51,772 bases of DNA, taken from assembly GCA_902826835.1 (NCBI GenBank), contig CADEGH010000003.1:1-51772 (forward strand), given 5' to 3'. Numbering within the stretch: the stretch's first letter is position 1; the number at the start of each line of letters is the position of its first letter. The translations under genes and the position numbers were made by a program. Below the pieces are notes generated by a model. The model saw nothing but the letters and a program-made list of their open reading frames with translations. It was not told the origin of the DNA and searched no databases. This document shows positions 17,170 to 25,545 of this stretch, in pieces. The stretch comes from an uncultured bacterium. GTDB taxonomy: Bacteria; Planctomycetota; GCA-002687715.

Positions 17170-17555
17170 CGGCCGGCCTGCCTAGCGCGATCGATTAAGT
17201 CGGCGAGCCGATCGAGCTCCTGAGCACTGAGCCGCTGGGCCTGATCGTCGATGAGCGCGGCGAGCGCATCCGCCGGTTTGCCCGCAAAGAGCGTGTCGAC
17301 CATCTGCTTCCAACTTCCCGGGAGACTGCGCTTCGTCCGCTCGAGTAGGGCGTACACGTAGCGGGTTCCCTCCTCGCGGTGCTTGACGAAGCCCTTTTCC
17401 TCCATGATGCGGAGGGTGGCCCGAACCGCGGAGTAACTCGGCGGATCCGGCATGCGCGCGTGCACTTCCGAGACCGTCGAAGGACCGAAGTGCAGCAAGA
17501 GGTCCAGGATCTGACGTTCGCGCCCGCTCGGCCTTGGGGTAGGAAGTGGACTCAT
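17166..17555 (-). CDS. BlaI/MecI-family repressor
   Basis: A 129-residue winged-helix repressor of the BlaI/MecI/CopY family, which binds palindromic operators as a dimer. The N-terminal winged helix (about 10-82) includes the family patterns ERQILDLLLHFGPSTVSEV, SYSAVRATLRIMEEKG and VKHREEGTRYVY. The C-terminal half (SAQELDRLADLIDRAR) is the dimerisation helix region. It heads an operon with the M56 protease. A likely operator (17614-17627) lies about 60 bp upstream and a matching one at 15779-15796, suggesting autoregulation plus control of the secreted protein at 14123. It is divergent from the GNAT gene at 17673. Confidence 0.93.
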   Translation of the reverse strand: MSPLPTPRPSGRERQILDLLLHFGPSTVSEVHARMPDPPSYSAVRATLRIMEEKGFVKHREEGTRYVYALLERTKRSLPGSWKQMVDTLFAGKPADALAALIDDQAQRLSAQELDRLADLIDRARQAGR

Positions 17556-17574
17556 GACGGTGCCTTCGGATCAC

Positions 17575-17604
17575 ATCGTCCCGGAAAGGAGGGGCGGGAG
17601 TCAA
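17575..17604 (-). promoter_or_regulatory. possible promoter of the BlaI/M56 operon
   Basis: On the minus strand TTGACT (17604-17599) matches the -35 consensus at 5 of 6 bases and is followed after 18 bp by GACGAT (17580-17575), a poor -10. The BlaI-like start codon lies 20 bp further on, and the putative operator is about 10 bp upstream of the -35. Confidence 0.35.
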
Positions 17605-17613
17605 GGGCCATCC

Positions 17614-17627
17614 GCTATTTTTTTAGC
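17614..17627. promoter_or_regulatory. putative BlaI-family operator (autoregulatory)
   Basis: The palindrome GCTA-N6-TAGC here has the same half-sites and spacing as the palindrome at 15781-15794. It lies in the intergenic region between the BlaI-like repressor (minus) and the GNAT gene (plus), so it could regulate either. Confidence 0.5.
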
Positions 17628-17636
17628 ATCACAGAG

Positions 17637-17666
17637 TTTCGATCGCTTTGAGCCACTCGATACAAT
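17637..17666 (+). promoter_or_regulatory. possible promoter of GNAT gene, leaderless transcript
   Basis: TACAAT (17661-17666) matches the -10 consensus at 5 of 6 bases; TTTCGA 18 bp upstream is a weak -35. Transcription would begin at about 17673, the A of the GNAT start codon, and no Shine-Dalgarno sequence is present, so the message may be leaderless. Confidence 0.35.
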
Positions 17667-17672
17667 CGCCCC

Positions 17673-18245
17673 ATGCCTTTCGTCCCCGAGCCGTGGCTCA
17701 CGACCGATCGCCTGGAACTCCGGCGGTTTGTCCCCGCGGATTACGATTTCCTGCTCGCCCTCCACACCGACCCGCAAGTCGCCGACCAGATTGGAGGCGT
17801 CCGCACGCCCGACGAGGTGCAGAAGCTCCTGGACCACCGGATTCTCGCCTACTACGAGGAACACCCTGGCCTGGGCGCGTGGTGCACGAGCCTGCGGGGT
17901 TCCAAAGAGCGCATCGGACTCCACCTCGTCAACCACATCCAAGGTGAGTCCCTGGTCCAGGTGGGTTACGTCCTTGCCCGGCCCTTCTGGGGGCGAGGGT
18001 ATGCGACCGAAATGGCGCGAGCGCTCCTCGACTACGCCTATCGCACTTTGGCCCTGCCAGAAATCAACGCCATCACCAACCTGACAAACACGGCGTCGCA
18101 GCGTGTCCTCCTGAAGTGCGGCTTGGAGCGGCGCGGCGAGCGGAGCTTTGCACATCCGGCCTACGCGAGTGCGGGGCCACTCGCGTGGTTCGCGAGTGAT
18201 CGAGAGAGCTGGCTTCGTCTCAGAGGCGGAAAAAGCGGTACATAG
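17673..18245 (+). CDS. GNAT-family N-acetyltransferase (RimJ/RimL-like)
   Basis: A 190-residue acetyl-CoA-dependent N-acetyltransferase. LTTDRLELRRFVPADYDFL at the N-terminus is the RimJ/RimL-group signature, QVGYVLARPFWGRGYATEMARALLDYAY (about 95-125) carries the acetyl-CoA pyrophosphate loop (WGRGYATE), and NTASQRVLLKCGLERRGE (about 143-160) is the conserved C-terminal motif B region. The substrate (ribosomal protein, peptide or small molecule) is not determined. No ribosome-binding site precedes the ATG, and a -10-like TACAAT sits so close that the transcript may be leaderless. The 3' end overlaps the convergent M20 peptidase gene by 26 bp. Confidence 0.88.
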   Translation: MPFVPEPWLTTDRLELRRFVPADYDFLLALHTDPQVADQIGGVRTPDEVQKLLDHRILAYYEEHPGLGAWCTSLRGSKERIGLHLVNHIQGESLVQVGYVLARPFWGRGYATEMARALLDYAYRTLALPEINAITNLTNTASQRVLLKCGLERRGERSFAHPAYASAGPLAWFASDRESWLRLRGGKSGT

Positions 18246-19419
18246 TGAGCGCGAGGAGGCGGGATCGATCGACGAGGCTTCGACGCTGAATCCACTCCTG
18301 ATCAGTGTGGAAGGCGCCGCCGACCGCGCCGAGGCCGCAAATCGTAGGGCAGCCGAGATCCGCGGCGAACGCGGCATCGCTGCTCCCGCCTCGCGACTCG
18401 GGCACGAGGGGGAGTCCGAGGTCGGCTCCCCATTTGACGAGACGCGCTGACATCCGCTCACTCGCCTCGGACGATTTCATCGCCGGTCGTTTCACGTGTT
18501 CTTTGAGGACGGTCGTCACGCGAGCCTTGCCGCCCTCGCCCTTCACGAAGTTCTTGGCGGAGAGCCGGAACAGCGCGTCTTCGAGCTCGAGCTGCGTGTC
18601 TTCGTCCGGAAAGCGGTAGTCGAGTTCCAACATCGCTTCCTCGGGGACGGTGTTGGCGGTGGTGCCGCCGCGGAACAGGCCGACGTTCACGGTCGTTCCG
18701 AGTGCCGGGTCGGCCAGGGCGTGCAGCTCCGGAATCTTGTGCGCCAGCTCGAGCACTGCGCTGGCCCCCTCGGCGGGATCCACCCCGGCATGAGCGGCCC
18801 GGCCGGTTGCCACGAGCTTCATCCGGCCGAAGCCCTTGCGCTCGGTCACGAAGGTCGTCTTTCCATCGGCGGCCATCCGTCCCGCTTCGAAGCAAAGGCA
18901 GAGCTCGGCGTCTTGAGCCTCGGCGCGGATTAGATCGGCCGAGCTCGCGGAGCCGGTCTCTTCGTCGGCGTTGAAGACGATGGAAACCTGGCGGCCGTCG
19001 AGTTCGGAGGCAGCCGCGAGGGCTCGCAGCGCCTCCAGCACCACGACCAGCCCCCCTTTCATGTCCGCCACCCCAGGACCGGTCGCGAGTTCAACCCCCG
19101 CCGGTCCGCCGACGAAACTATTGAAGCTCGAAGTCGGGGGATGAACGGTATCGAGGTGACCAAGCAGAAGGAGCCGGTGCGTGGGGTCGCCGGCGCGGCG
19201 AGCCACGAGGGTCCGTCCCACTCCCCCCGTGACGAGCTCCGCCACCCGAAACCCCAATTTCTGCAGCTCAGCCTGGATGTGGTCGCCCACCGCGTTCACC
19301 CCCTCCCGGTTGGGGGTGAACGAGTTTTGGGCCACCAGGGCTGCGAGTTCGGCCTCCATGAGTCCCTGGCGCCCCTCCAAGTGGCCGACCAACGCCCTCT
19401 CTTTTCGATCGAGCCCCAT
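18220..19419 (-). CDS. M20 family zinc peptidase (carboxypeptidase G2-like)
   Basis: A 399-residue co-catalytic di-zinc peptidase of the M20A group, closest in motif order to glutamate carboxypeptidase G2/ArgE-like enzymes. Metal ligands are H88 (GHLDTVHPP), D119 (GVADMKGG), E154 (NADEETGS, with E153 as catalytic base), an acidic residue in CFEAGRMAADGK, and the C-terminal His in GGAFHTDQEW. A lid/dimerisation domain lies between (about 185-300, with RAAHAGVDP). No signal peptide, so cytoplasmic. ATG 19419 was chosen because CGGAGG lies 9 nt upstream; a longer frame reaching 19719 reads as non-coding DNA. The substrate is probably an N-acyl or peptide amino acid. Confidence 0.9.
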   Translation of the reverse strand: MGLDRKERALVGHLEGRQGLMEAELAALVAQNSFTPNREGVNAVGDHIQAELQKLGFRVAELVTGGVGRTLVARRAGDPTHRLLLLGHLDTVHPPTSSFNSFVGGPAGVELATGPGVADMKGGLVVVLEALRALAAASELDGRQVSIVFNADEETGSASSADLIRAEAQDAELCLCFEAGRMAADGKTTFVTERKGFGRMKLVATGRAAHAGVDPAEGASAVLELAHKIPELHALADPALGTTVNVGLFRGGTTANTVPEEAMLELDYRFPDEDTQLELEDALFRLSAKNFVKGEGGKARVTTVLKEHVKRPAMKSSEASERMSARLVKWGADLGLPLVPESRGGSSDAAFAADLGCPTICGLGAVGGAFHTDQEWIQRRSLVDRSRLLALTMYRFFRL

Positions 19420-19609
19420 TTCGGAATGCCTCCGCGCCGATGGTAGCCGTGCCGGGCGCCGGGAAGCAGGGCTTTCGGCGATTCGTCCCACCAGCGGAGG
19501 CGGCAGCTTGGCGCTCCGTACAGGTCGCGAGGCAGCGGAGGCCGTAAGCTCCTCCTCTGCTCGTTTCATCTCGGGTCGCAAGTGCGATCCCTTGTCAGGA
19601 AGGACTCCT

Positions 19610-21181
19610 ATGTCTCGGTTCACCCTCGGAATGGCGAGTTTTGGTCTCACCTTGGCCACGCTCGCAGCCCAAAGCCAGCCCACGACCAACCCCGGATCCT
19701 GCTGCGAAGGCGGTGGCAAGGCCGAGGTGAAGATCGTTCAGACCGCGCCCGCCACGTTCACCCTGAAATCGAGTGACGGGAAGGTCACGGTGCTCAAGGC
19801 CGGCGAGGCGGGGGTCGTGTGCACGCCGGACGGCTGCACTCCGAACACGACGGTGCTCAAGGCGGGGGAATGCACGGTCGTTTGCCCGGACGAGGGCTCG
19901 GCCCCGAAGGCCACCGCCTCCATCGTGCTTGGTCGGGACGGCCTGATCCAACTGGCGAAGCCGCCGCACCCAATCGGCCAGACCAAAGCCGCGACCGACG
20001 CATGTGCAGAGGCCTGCGCCGAGGCGTGCAAGAAAGCCTGCGAGGAAGCATGCAAGACAGCCTGCGAGTCCGCGTGCACGACCACTTGCGATGAGGTCGC
20101 CAAGGAGGAGGTCTGCCATGAAGTCGTCCTCGGAGAGGCGCTCGCGTCAGCCAAGAAGGGCATGGTGATCGCCGGGGAGGACGGAGTCCTCACATTGAAT
20201 CTCGACGACGTCACCACCGAACTCGAGGGCATGAAGATCAAGCTCAGCGACGACAACATGAAGGGTCTTGCGCTGGGTGGCATCCGGGTCGAAGGGAACG
20301 AAATCGCACCGATCGATCTGGTCGAACTCACCAAGGAATTGGTGATCGCACGCTCCTCCCCGGAAGGCGAAGTTTCGATCCTGACCGATGTGACCTGTGA
20401 AGAAGAGAAATGCTGCGAGTGCAAGTGCTGTGATCATGCGCGCAAGGGTCAGAGCAAAGCCTTCACCGTCATGGGTGGCGGCGATGCGCCTCCTAGCGGC
20501 CAATGGAAGGCGTTGGAAGGGTCGCCCTTCGCCGGGCTCATCGGTGGTGGCGGCGGACAATTCGTAATCGACGGCAAACACGGAACGACGACCTTTGGCC
20601 ATTTTGCCGAGGCTCACGGCGACGACGACGTGAAGATCGAAATCTTCGTCAACGGCAAGAAGGTCTGGTCCCAAGGCGACGACCAACCCGCCTCGAAGGA
20701 CAAGGCCGTGCGCGTGGTCGAGGGCAGGAAGATCGCGCCCCTGATGTTGAGCAGGACGAAGGAGAAGGCGGAGGACTCGGCGCCCAAGGCTCCGAAGGCC
20801 ACCGTCGCGCCGAAAGCCCAGAAGGCCCCGAAGGCCGCCCCGGCACCCAAGCGCGCCGAGATTCGCGAAGTGCGCCCCCTGCGCCTCGCCGGTCGCGTCG
20901 CCGAATTGCGCGAGGAGGCGATCGAAGGAGCGCGCGAGAAAGCGGAATCCGCGAAGATCTTGGCGGAGAAGGCCCATAAGCAGGCTGCAGAAGCCCACGA
21001 AAAGGCCGCCAAGGCATTCAGCGGAGTTCTGGCTCAACCACTGACCCGTTGGGCCGTCGCGCGCTCCGCCGCTTCGTCGCCCGAAGTCGATGAGCTCCGC
21101 GAAGAACTCCGGAAGGTCGAAGCCCAGATCGCCGAGCTCGAGGCTCAATTGAAGCGCGTGGCCAACCGCCCCGGTCGCTGA
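19610..21181 (+). CDS. secreted protein with i+4 cysteine array
   Basis: A 523-residue exported protein of no recognised family. A signal peptide covers about 1-20 (ending TLAAQ). Two short related units near 60-90 (VTVLKAGEAGVVC and TTVLKAGECTVVC) follow. Residues 132-160 hold eight cysteines spaced exactly four apart (C132, 136, 140, 144, 148, 152, 156, 160) in an Ala/Glu/Lys-rich helical context, with C169 after. A second cluster follows at 263-274 (C263, C268, C269, C271, C273, C274) with H276. The last 150 residues are Lys/Ala/Pro-rich and then coiled-coil-like (AEKAHKQAAEAHEKAAKAF; VDELREELRKVEAQIAELEAQL). Metal binding or disulfide stapling is plausible but inferred. AGGAAGGA precedes ATG 19610. 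A kinase gene follows after 72 bp. Confidence 0.72.
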   Translation: MSRFTLGMASFGLTLATLAAQSQPTTNPGSCCEGGGKAEVKIVQTAPATFTLKSSDGKVTVLKAGEAGVVCTPDGCTPNTTVLKAGECTVVCPDEGSAPKATASIVLGRDGLIQLAKPPHPIGQTKAATDACAEACAEACKKACEEACKTACESACTTTCDEVAKEEVCHEVVLGEALASAKKGMVIAGEDGVLTLNLDDVTTELEGMKIKLSDDNMKGLALGGIRVEGNEIAPIDLVELTKELVIARSSPEGEVSILTDVTCEEEKCCECKCCDHARKGQSKAFTVMGGGDAPPSGQWKALEGSPFAGLIGGGGGQFVIDGKHGTTTFGHFAEAHGDDDVKIEIFVNGKKVWSQGDDQPASKDKAVRVVEGRKIAPLMLSRTKEKAEDSAPKAPKATVAPKAQKAPKAAPAPKRAEIREVRPLRLAGRVAELREEAIEGAREKAESAKILAEKAHKQAAEAHEKAAKAFSGVLAQPLTRWAVARSAASSPEVDELREELRKVEAQIAELEAQLKRVANRPGR

Positions 21182-21253
21182 AGCCAACCATTCCGGCGCA
21201 CCTGACCCCGAACTCTCGCCAAACTTCCGGCGGGATTCGGGGTAAACTGTTGA

Positions 21254-24200
21254 GTGGATCAGCGCGACGAAAACACGCTCCGCTTGAGAGCTTCGCAGGC
21301 GCCCGGCCAAGACCAACCTCGGACCGAGGTCGACCGCACCATTGTCTTGAGCGGGCCCGAGCTGGGACTTCCCGAACCCGGCGGCCTCCGGATCGCGGGT
21401 TACGAAATCCTGCGTGAGCTCGGCCGCGGTGGCATGGGCATCGTCTACTTGGCGCAAGACACAGCCCTGCGTCGGCAGGTCGCCCTCAAAGTCCTGCCGG
21501 GGACTTTGGCGGCATCCGCCGAAGCGCGAATCCGGTTCAAGCGTGAAGCCGAGACCGCATCCAGGCTCAATCACCCGAACCTGTGCGGCGTCTACCAGGT
21601 GGGGAGTGAGTCCGGCACCGACTGGCTCGCCATGCCCTTTATCGAGGGCAGGACTCTCCGCGACGAGTTGCAAGCCGCGAAAGAAGCGGGCGGGCGAACC
21701 ACTGTCGAGAGTGGTCACAGCTCGGTCTTCCATGCGACCTCCGGAAGCTGGAGGGGGGCGGTGCGACTCGTCGAGGAAATCGCCCGGGCGTTGCACGCCG
21801 CCCACGAAGCGGGGATCGTCCACCGGGACCTCAAACCCGGGAATGTGATGGTCACGCCGGAGGGCAGACCCGTCGTCCTCGACTTCGGTCTCGCGCACGA
21901 CCAGGGCCTCGGCGAGGGCGACGCCGTCACCCGCCCGGGCGACGTCTTGGGCACGCCGTACTACATGGCGCCCGAACAGCTCCAGGGACGGATCGAGCTC
22001 ATCGGCCGCGGCGTCGACGTCTGGGCTCTCGGGGTCATGCTCTTCGAAGTCTTGGCGCTACGTCGACCGTTCGACGGCGCGACTCGCGAGGCCCTCTTCC
22101 GGCAGATCCTGGAGAAGGACCCGCCCCACCTGAGGCGCGAGTTGCGGGCCTTGCCCGCGGATCTCGACACCGTCATCGCGACGGCACTCGAGAAAGACCT
22201 GGGCCGGCGCTACGGCACCGCCTTGGCCCTGGCGGATGACCTGAAAGCGGTGCTTGAGATCCGGCCCATCCAAGCCCGCAAGACCGGTTTGTTTGGGCGG
22301 GGTATCCGATGGGTGCGTCGTAAACCCGCGCAGGCGGCTTTGGTTCTCGGGGCGGCGGTGGCCCTTCCTCTACTGTTCACCCTTGTTTGGTCCCAGCGTC
22401 AAAAGTCCGAGCGCCTCCGGATCGAGCTGGACGCTCGTCAAGGCGAAGTCGTTCGCGCGCTCTCGATCGGCGACACGAACCGCGCTCGTCAGGCTTGGTC
22501 GGACTGGATTCGGCTCGATCCGGATCAGGCCTCGGTCCGCGAACTCGAAGCCCGAATCGCGTGGCAGGAACGCCGCGACGATGCCCTGGCGTTGGCCCTC
22601 GACATCGAGGCGGATCCGAGTGGGCAACTGGCCCAAACGGCGCTCAAGGCATTCCCGCCGACCGATGCCGGAGTGCAGTGGCACCGCGTTGCCGTCAGCC
22701 TGCGCCAGGGAAAGCCCGAGGAAGCCAGGCAGATCCTCGCCGCCGCCGGGCCCGAATTGGGCGATCCCAATCTGACGTCGATCCTCGAAAGCCCGACGCC
22801 GGAAACGGCTCCGCTCGCCGTAGCCCCGGGCGACCCCCACCAATTCACGCTTCTGCGAGCCTTGGTGGCATCCGCCCAAAACCGCCACCGCGAGGCCTTC
22901 CAACTCCTGGTCCAGGAACTCGAACGCAACCAGAACGCACGGGACCTGGCCTGGATCGCCGCCAATGAAGCGCGCCGCTTACGGGAGTGGCACGCCGCAC
23001 TGGCCTGGGCGGGACGCGCTCGCCCGCTGGGCAGCGAATTCAGGGCGGAACGACTCGCGCGGTATTCAGGTCACCTGCGCCGGGCCGGCCAGAAAGACGC
23101 GGCCTTCGCCGCGGCGGAAAAGGCCACCGCCCTGGACCCGCAAAGCCGCATCGTCCGTCTGGAGTACGCCAATGCTCTGGGAGACATGAACCAAATCGAT
23201 CGGGCCGACCAAGGCTATCGGCAGCTTCTGGAAGCCACTCCGGATTGGGCCGAAGCCTGGAACGCGTACGGCTCCTGGCTGTGGGAAGTCGGCCGCTACG
23301 AGGAGACCGTCACCGCGTGCGGTAAGGCGGTCGAGCTCGACCCGAGCCTCCTCGACGCCTGGCACAATCACGGGTCCGCGCTCACCGAGTTGCAACGGTT
23401 CGAAGAGGCCAAGACCTCCATCGCCCGCGTGCTCGCGGCCCGCCCCCAGCACCTCGAGGCCATGGGGGCAATGGCGGTGATCGAGCTGGGACTCGGCCGG
23501 CCGGAGCGAGCCCTCGAGCTTCAGGATCAGATCGTCGCGTTGAACCCTCGCTACGCCGAGGCCTACGTCAACCGGTCGAACGCGAAGAAGAAGATGGGCA
23601 ACCGCGAGGGCGCGGTGGCCGATCTGCGCAAGGCCCTCGAACTCTCCCCCGGCCTGACCCACGCGGAACACAATCTCGCGATCCTACTCATGGAGAGCGC
23701 TCCGGCCGAAGCCGAATCGCTGTTGCGCAGGGTTGTTTCCAAACGGGACAACGACGACGATGCGTGGGCCAATTTGGCGCTCTTGGTGAGCGAGCGTGGA
23801 GAGTTGGAGGAGGCTCTGCGCTACGCCAAGCGTGCCTTCGAGATCGATCCCGAAGACGCAATCACCTGCAACACTCTGGGTACGGTCGAGTCGGAGCTCG
23901 GGCACTCGAGGGAAGCGATTGCCGCGTTCCGCCGCGCGACCACGAAGGCGCCGATCCGCATCGAACCGCACGCCAACTTGATGCTCCTGCTCCAAACCGA
24001 AGACCCGCACACCGCCTTCTCTCACGCCGTCCAACTCGTCCACCTCGCGCCCGAGTTCGAGAAGAAAGCGGAGGGGAATTTCCTGGCGCTGAAAGAGGCG
24101 GTCCTCGCCGGTCGGAGTGATCATGTGCTCGCGAAGGCCCTCTTGGCCGAGGGAGAAACCAGCCGCGAAGACCGCCGTGAGGCACTGGTTAGCCTTCTGA

Positions 24201-24361
24201 AAGAAGTGGCGGCCCTCACAAACGGCAAACCGCGCGACGATGCCTACTCCCTGAAGTTCGCGGCCGGCTGGCTCGGCCGACGGCTGGCGCAGAGGTCCGG
24301 CGACGAGGACCTTGCCGAGCAATTCAAGAAGCTCCTTCAGGCGCTCGTGGCTTCCAGTTGA
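21254..24361 (+). CDS. Ser/Thr protein kinase with TPR array (1)
   Basis: A 1035-residue membrane kinase of the PknB/Hanks type. The kinase domain (about 50-335) has the glycine loop LGRGGMGIVYLA, K79 in VALKVL, HRDLKPGN starting at H190, DFG starting at D210 and APE as MAPEQL, so it should be active. A 35-residue low-complexity insert (about 142-172) lies between the ATP-binding and catalytic lobes. One membrane helix is at about 360-380 (ALVLGAAVALPLLF). The C-terminal 650 residues form tetratricopeptide repeats (clear from about 600), likely extracytoplasmic. GTG 21254 has only a weak ribosome-binding site. The paralogue at 38181 shares the whole layout. Confidence 0.92.
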   Translation: MDQRDENTLRLRASQAPGQDQPRTEVDRTIVLSGPELGLPEPGGLRIAGYEILRELGRGGMGIVYLAQDTALRRQVALKVLPGTLAASAEARIRFKREAETASRLNHPNLCGVYQVGSESGTDWLAMPFIEGRTLRDELQAAKEAGGRTTVESGHSSVFHATSGSWRGAVRLVEEIARALHAAHEAGIVHRDLKPGNVMVTPEGRPVVLDFGLAHDQGLGEGDAVTRPGDVLGTPYYMAPEQLQGRIELIGRGVDVWALGVMLFEVLALRRPFDGATREALFRQILEKDPPHLRRELRALPADLDTVIATALEKDLGRRYGTALALADDLKAVLEIRPIQARKTGLFGRGIRWVRRKPAQAALVLGAAVALPLLFTLVWSQRQKSERLRIELDARQGEVVRALSIGDTNRARQAWSDWIRLDPDQASVRELEARIAWQERRDDALALALDIEADPSGQLAQTALKAFPPTDAGVQWHRVAVSLRQGKPEEARQILAAAGPELGDPNLTSILESPTPETAPLAVAPGDPHQFTLLRALVASAQNRHREAFQLLVQELERNQNARDLAWIAANEARRLREWHAALAWAGRARPLGSEFRAERLARYSGHLRRAGQKDAAFAAAEKATALDPQSRIVRLEYANALGDMNQIDRADQGYRQLLEATPDWAEAWNAYGSWLWEVGRYEETVTACGKAVELDPSLLDAWHNHGSALTELQRFEEAKTSIARVLAARPQHLEAMGAMAVIELGLGRPERALELQDQIVALNPRYAEAYVNRSNAKKKMGNREGAVADLRKALELSPGLTHAEHNLAILLMESAPAEAESLLRRVVSKRDNDDDAWANLALLVSERGELEEALRYAKRAFEIDPEDAITCNTLGTVESELGHSREAIAAFRRATTKAPIRIEPHANLMLLLQTEDPHTAFSHAVQLVHLAPEFEKKAEGNFLALKEAVLAGRSDHVLAKALLAEGETSREDRREALVSLLKEVAALTNGKPRDDAYSLKFAAGWLGRRLAQRSGDEDLAEQFKKLLQALVASS

Positions 24362-24608
24362 CGAGCCGGGGCTCCTGACCGAAAGCTCCGCGGGTGCATG
24401 CCCTGCGCATCGATCGGGGCAGGGATTGGGTTCGATGTACGCGGCGGAGAGATCCCGATGATCGCCAGTCGCCGCCGAGATCATCGATGGCGCGCGCGGC
24501 GACACTCAGGTCGCCTTCCCGCCTGGATTGCCGTCCGGTGAGCACTGATCCGTAGGGGCCCAGTGGGTGCGTGGGAATCACCAGCGCGAAGCGCGCACCG
24601 AGCGAAGC

Positions 24609-25331
24609 TCAGGCCACGCGACTAGGAATGCGCTCGAGCACTCGAGGCGCTGAGCGGCGAGCCGTCGGCTCGGGAATAGTGGCGGGCACCGTGGCTTTGG
24701 GGCCGCCCGCGAAGCTCATCATGCGGATGGCGGTCTTGAGGATGATCCAGAGGTCGAGTCCGAGGGAGCGCCGTTGAATATAAAGCCGATCGTAGGCGAC
24801 CTTGCGGCGAGCCGAGCGCAAATCGCAGTCGTAAACGTGGAGGACCTGAGCGAGACCGGTCACGCCCGGTTTCACGGCGAGGCGCGCCACGTAACTCGGG
24901 ATGTCGGCCTGGAGCTTCTCGACGAAGTAGGGACGCTCCGGCCGGGGTCCGACCAGGCTCATCTCGCCGTGGAGCACATTGAAGAGCTGCGGGAGCTCGT
25001 CGAGATGGGTCGCCCGCAAGATTCGTCCTAGGCTCGTGATGCGTGGATCCGAGCTTTGGGCCCACACCGGACCCGTGGACTTCTCCGCATCAGCGACCAT
25101 GGTGCGGAACTTCAGGATCGTGAAAGGAACACCACCCGCGCCCGCGCGTTCTTGGCGGTAGAGCACGGGCCCCTTGCTCGACAGCTTCACGAGGATCGCG
25201 AGCAGTACGAACAGAGGAGCACCGCAAACCAACATCGCCAAGGCGACCGACCGATCCAGGAGGATTTTCCACAGTGGATCGGGCACGGCAACGGGTAGAG
25301 CTCTCCGAGTTGGAGTGGAGGTACGACTCAT
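24609..25331 (-). CDS. bacterial sugar transferase (WcaJ/ExoY type)
   Basis: A 240-residue initiating transferase that moves a sugar-1-phosphate from a nucleotide sugar onto undecaprenyl phosphate, the first step of exopolysaccharide or capsule assembly. It is the short, monotopic form: one hydrophobic segment at about 28-48 (SVALAMLVCGAPLFVLLAIL) is followed by the catalytic domain with LYRQERAG, ILKFRTM, THLDELPQLFNVLHG, MSLVGPRPERP and KPGVTGLAQV, which are the conserved motifs of Pfam PF02397. The last 25 residues are Pro/Arg-rich and unlike the family. It is convergent with kinase 1 and downstream of htpG. No partner glycosyltransferase or polymerase gene is adjacent. Confidence 0.92.
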   Translation of the reverse strand: MSRTSTPTRRALPVAVPDPLWKILLDRSVALAMLVCGAPLFVLLAILVKLSSKGPVLYRQERAGAGGVPFTILKFRTMVADAEKSTGPVWAQSSDPRITSLGRILRATHLDELPQLFNVLHGEMSLVGPRPERPYFVEKLQADIPSYVARLAVKPGVTGLAQVLHVYDCDLRSARRKVAYDRLYIQRRSLGLDLWIILKTAIRMMSFAGGPKATVPATIPEPTARRSAPRVLERIPSRVA

Positions 25332-25545
25332 AGTTGGCAGGAGAGAGGCGACTCAAGCTGAACGGGGCCCATCTTGATCCTAGAACGTCAAAGAGGAAGG
25401 GGGCCCTGACCAAGAATGTGCAAAGTTGGAGGGAAGTGCGTGGGATCTTTGCGCTTTTTTTTGCTTCCCACCTCACTAGCGGCGCCCGGATGACGGGAAT
25501 GACAGTCCAAAGAGCGAAAAACCCTCCCGCGCCGGTCCAGGTCGG

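Noticed and set aside
19181..19609. N-terminal extension of the Cys-array protein.
   Set aside because: The signal peptide and AGGAAGGA site place the start at 19610; the extension is antisense to the M20 peptidase.
20147..21898. A 583-residue minus-strand open frame.
   Set aside because: It spans the antisense of the Cys-array protein and the kinase start and has no recognisable domain.
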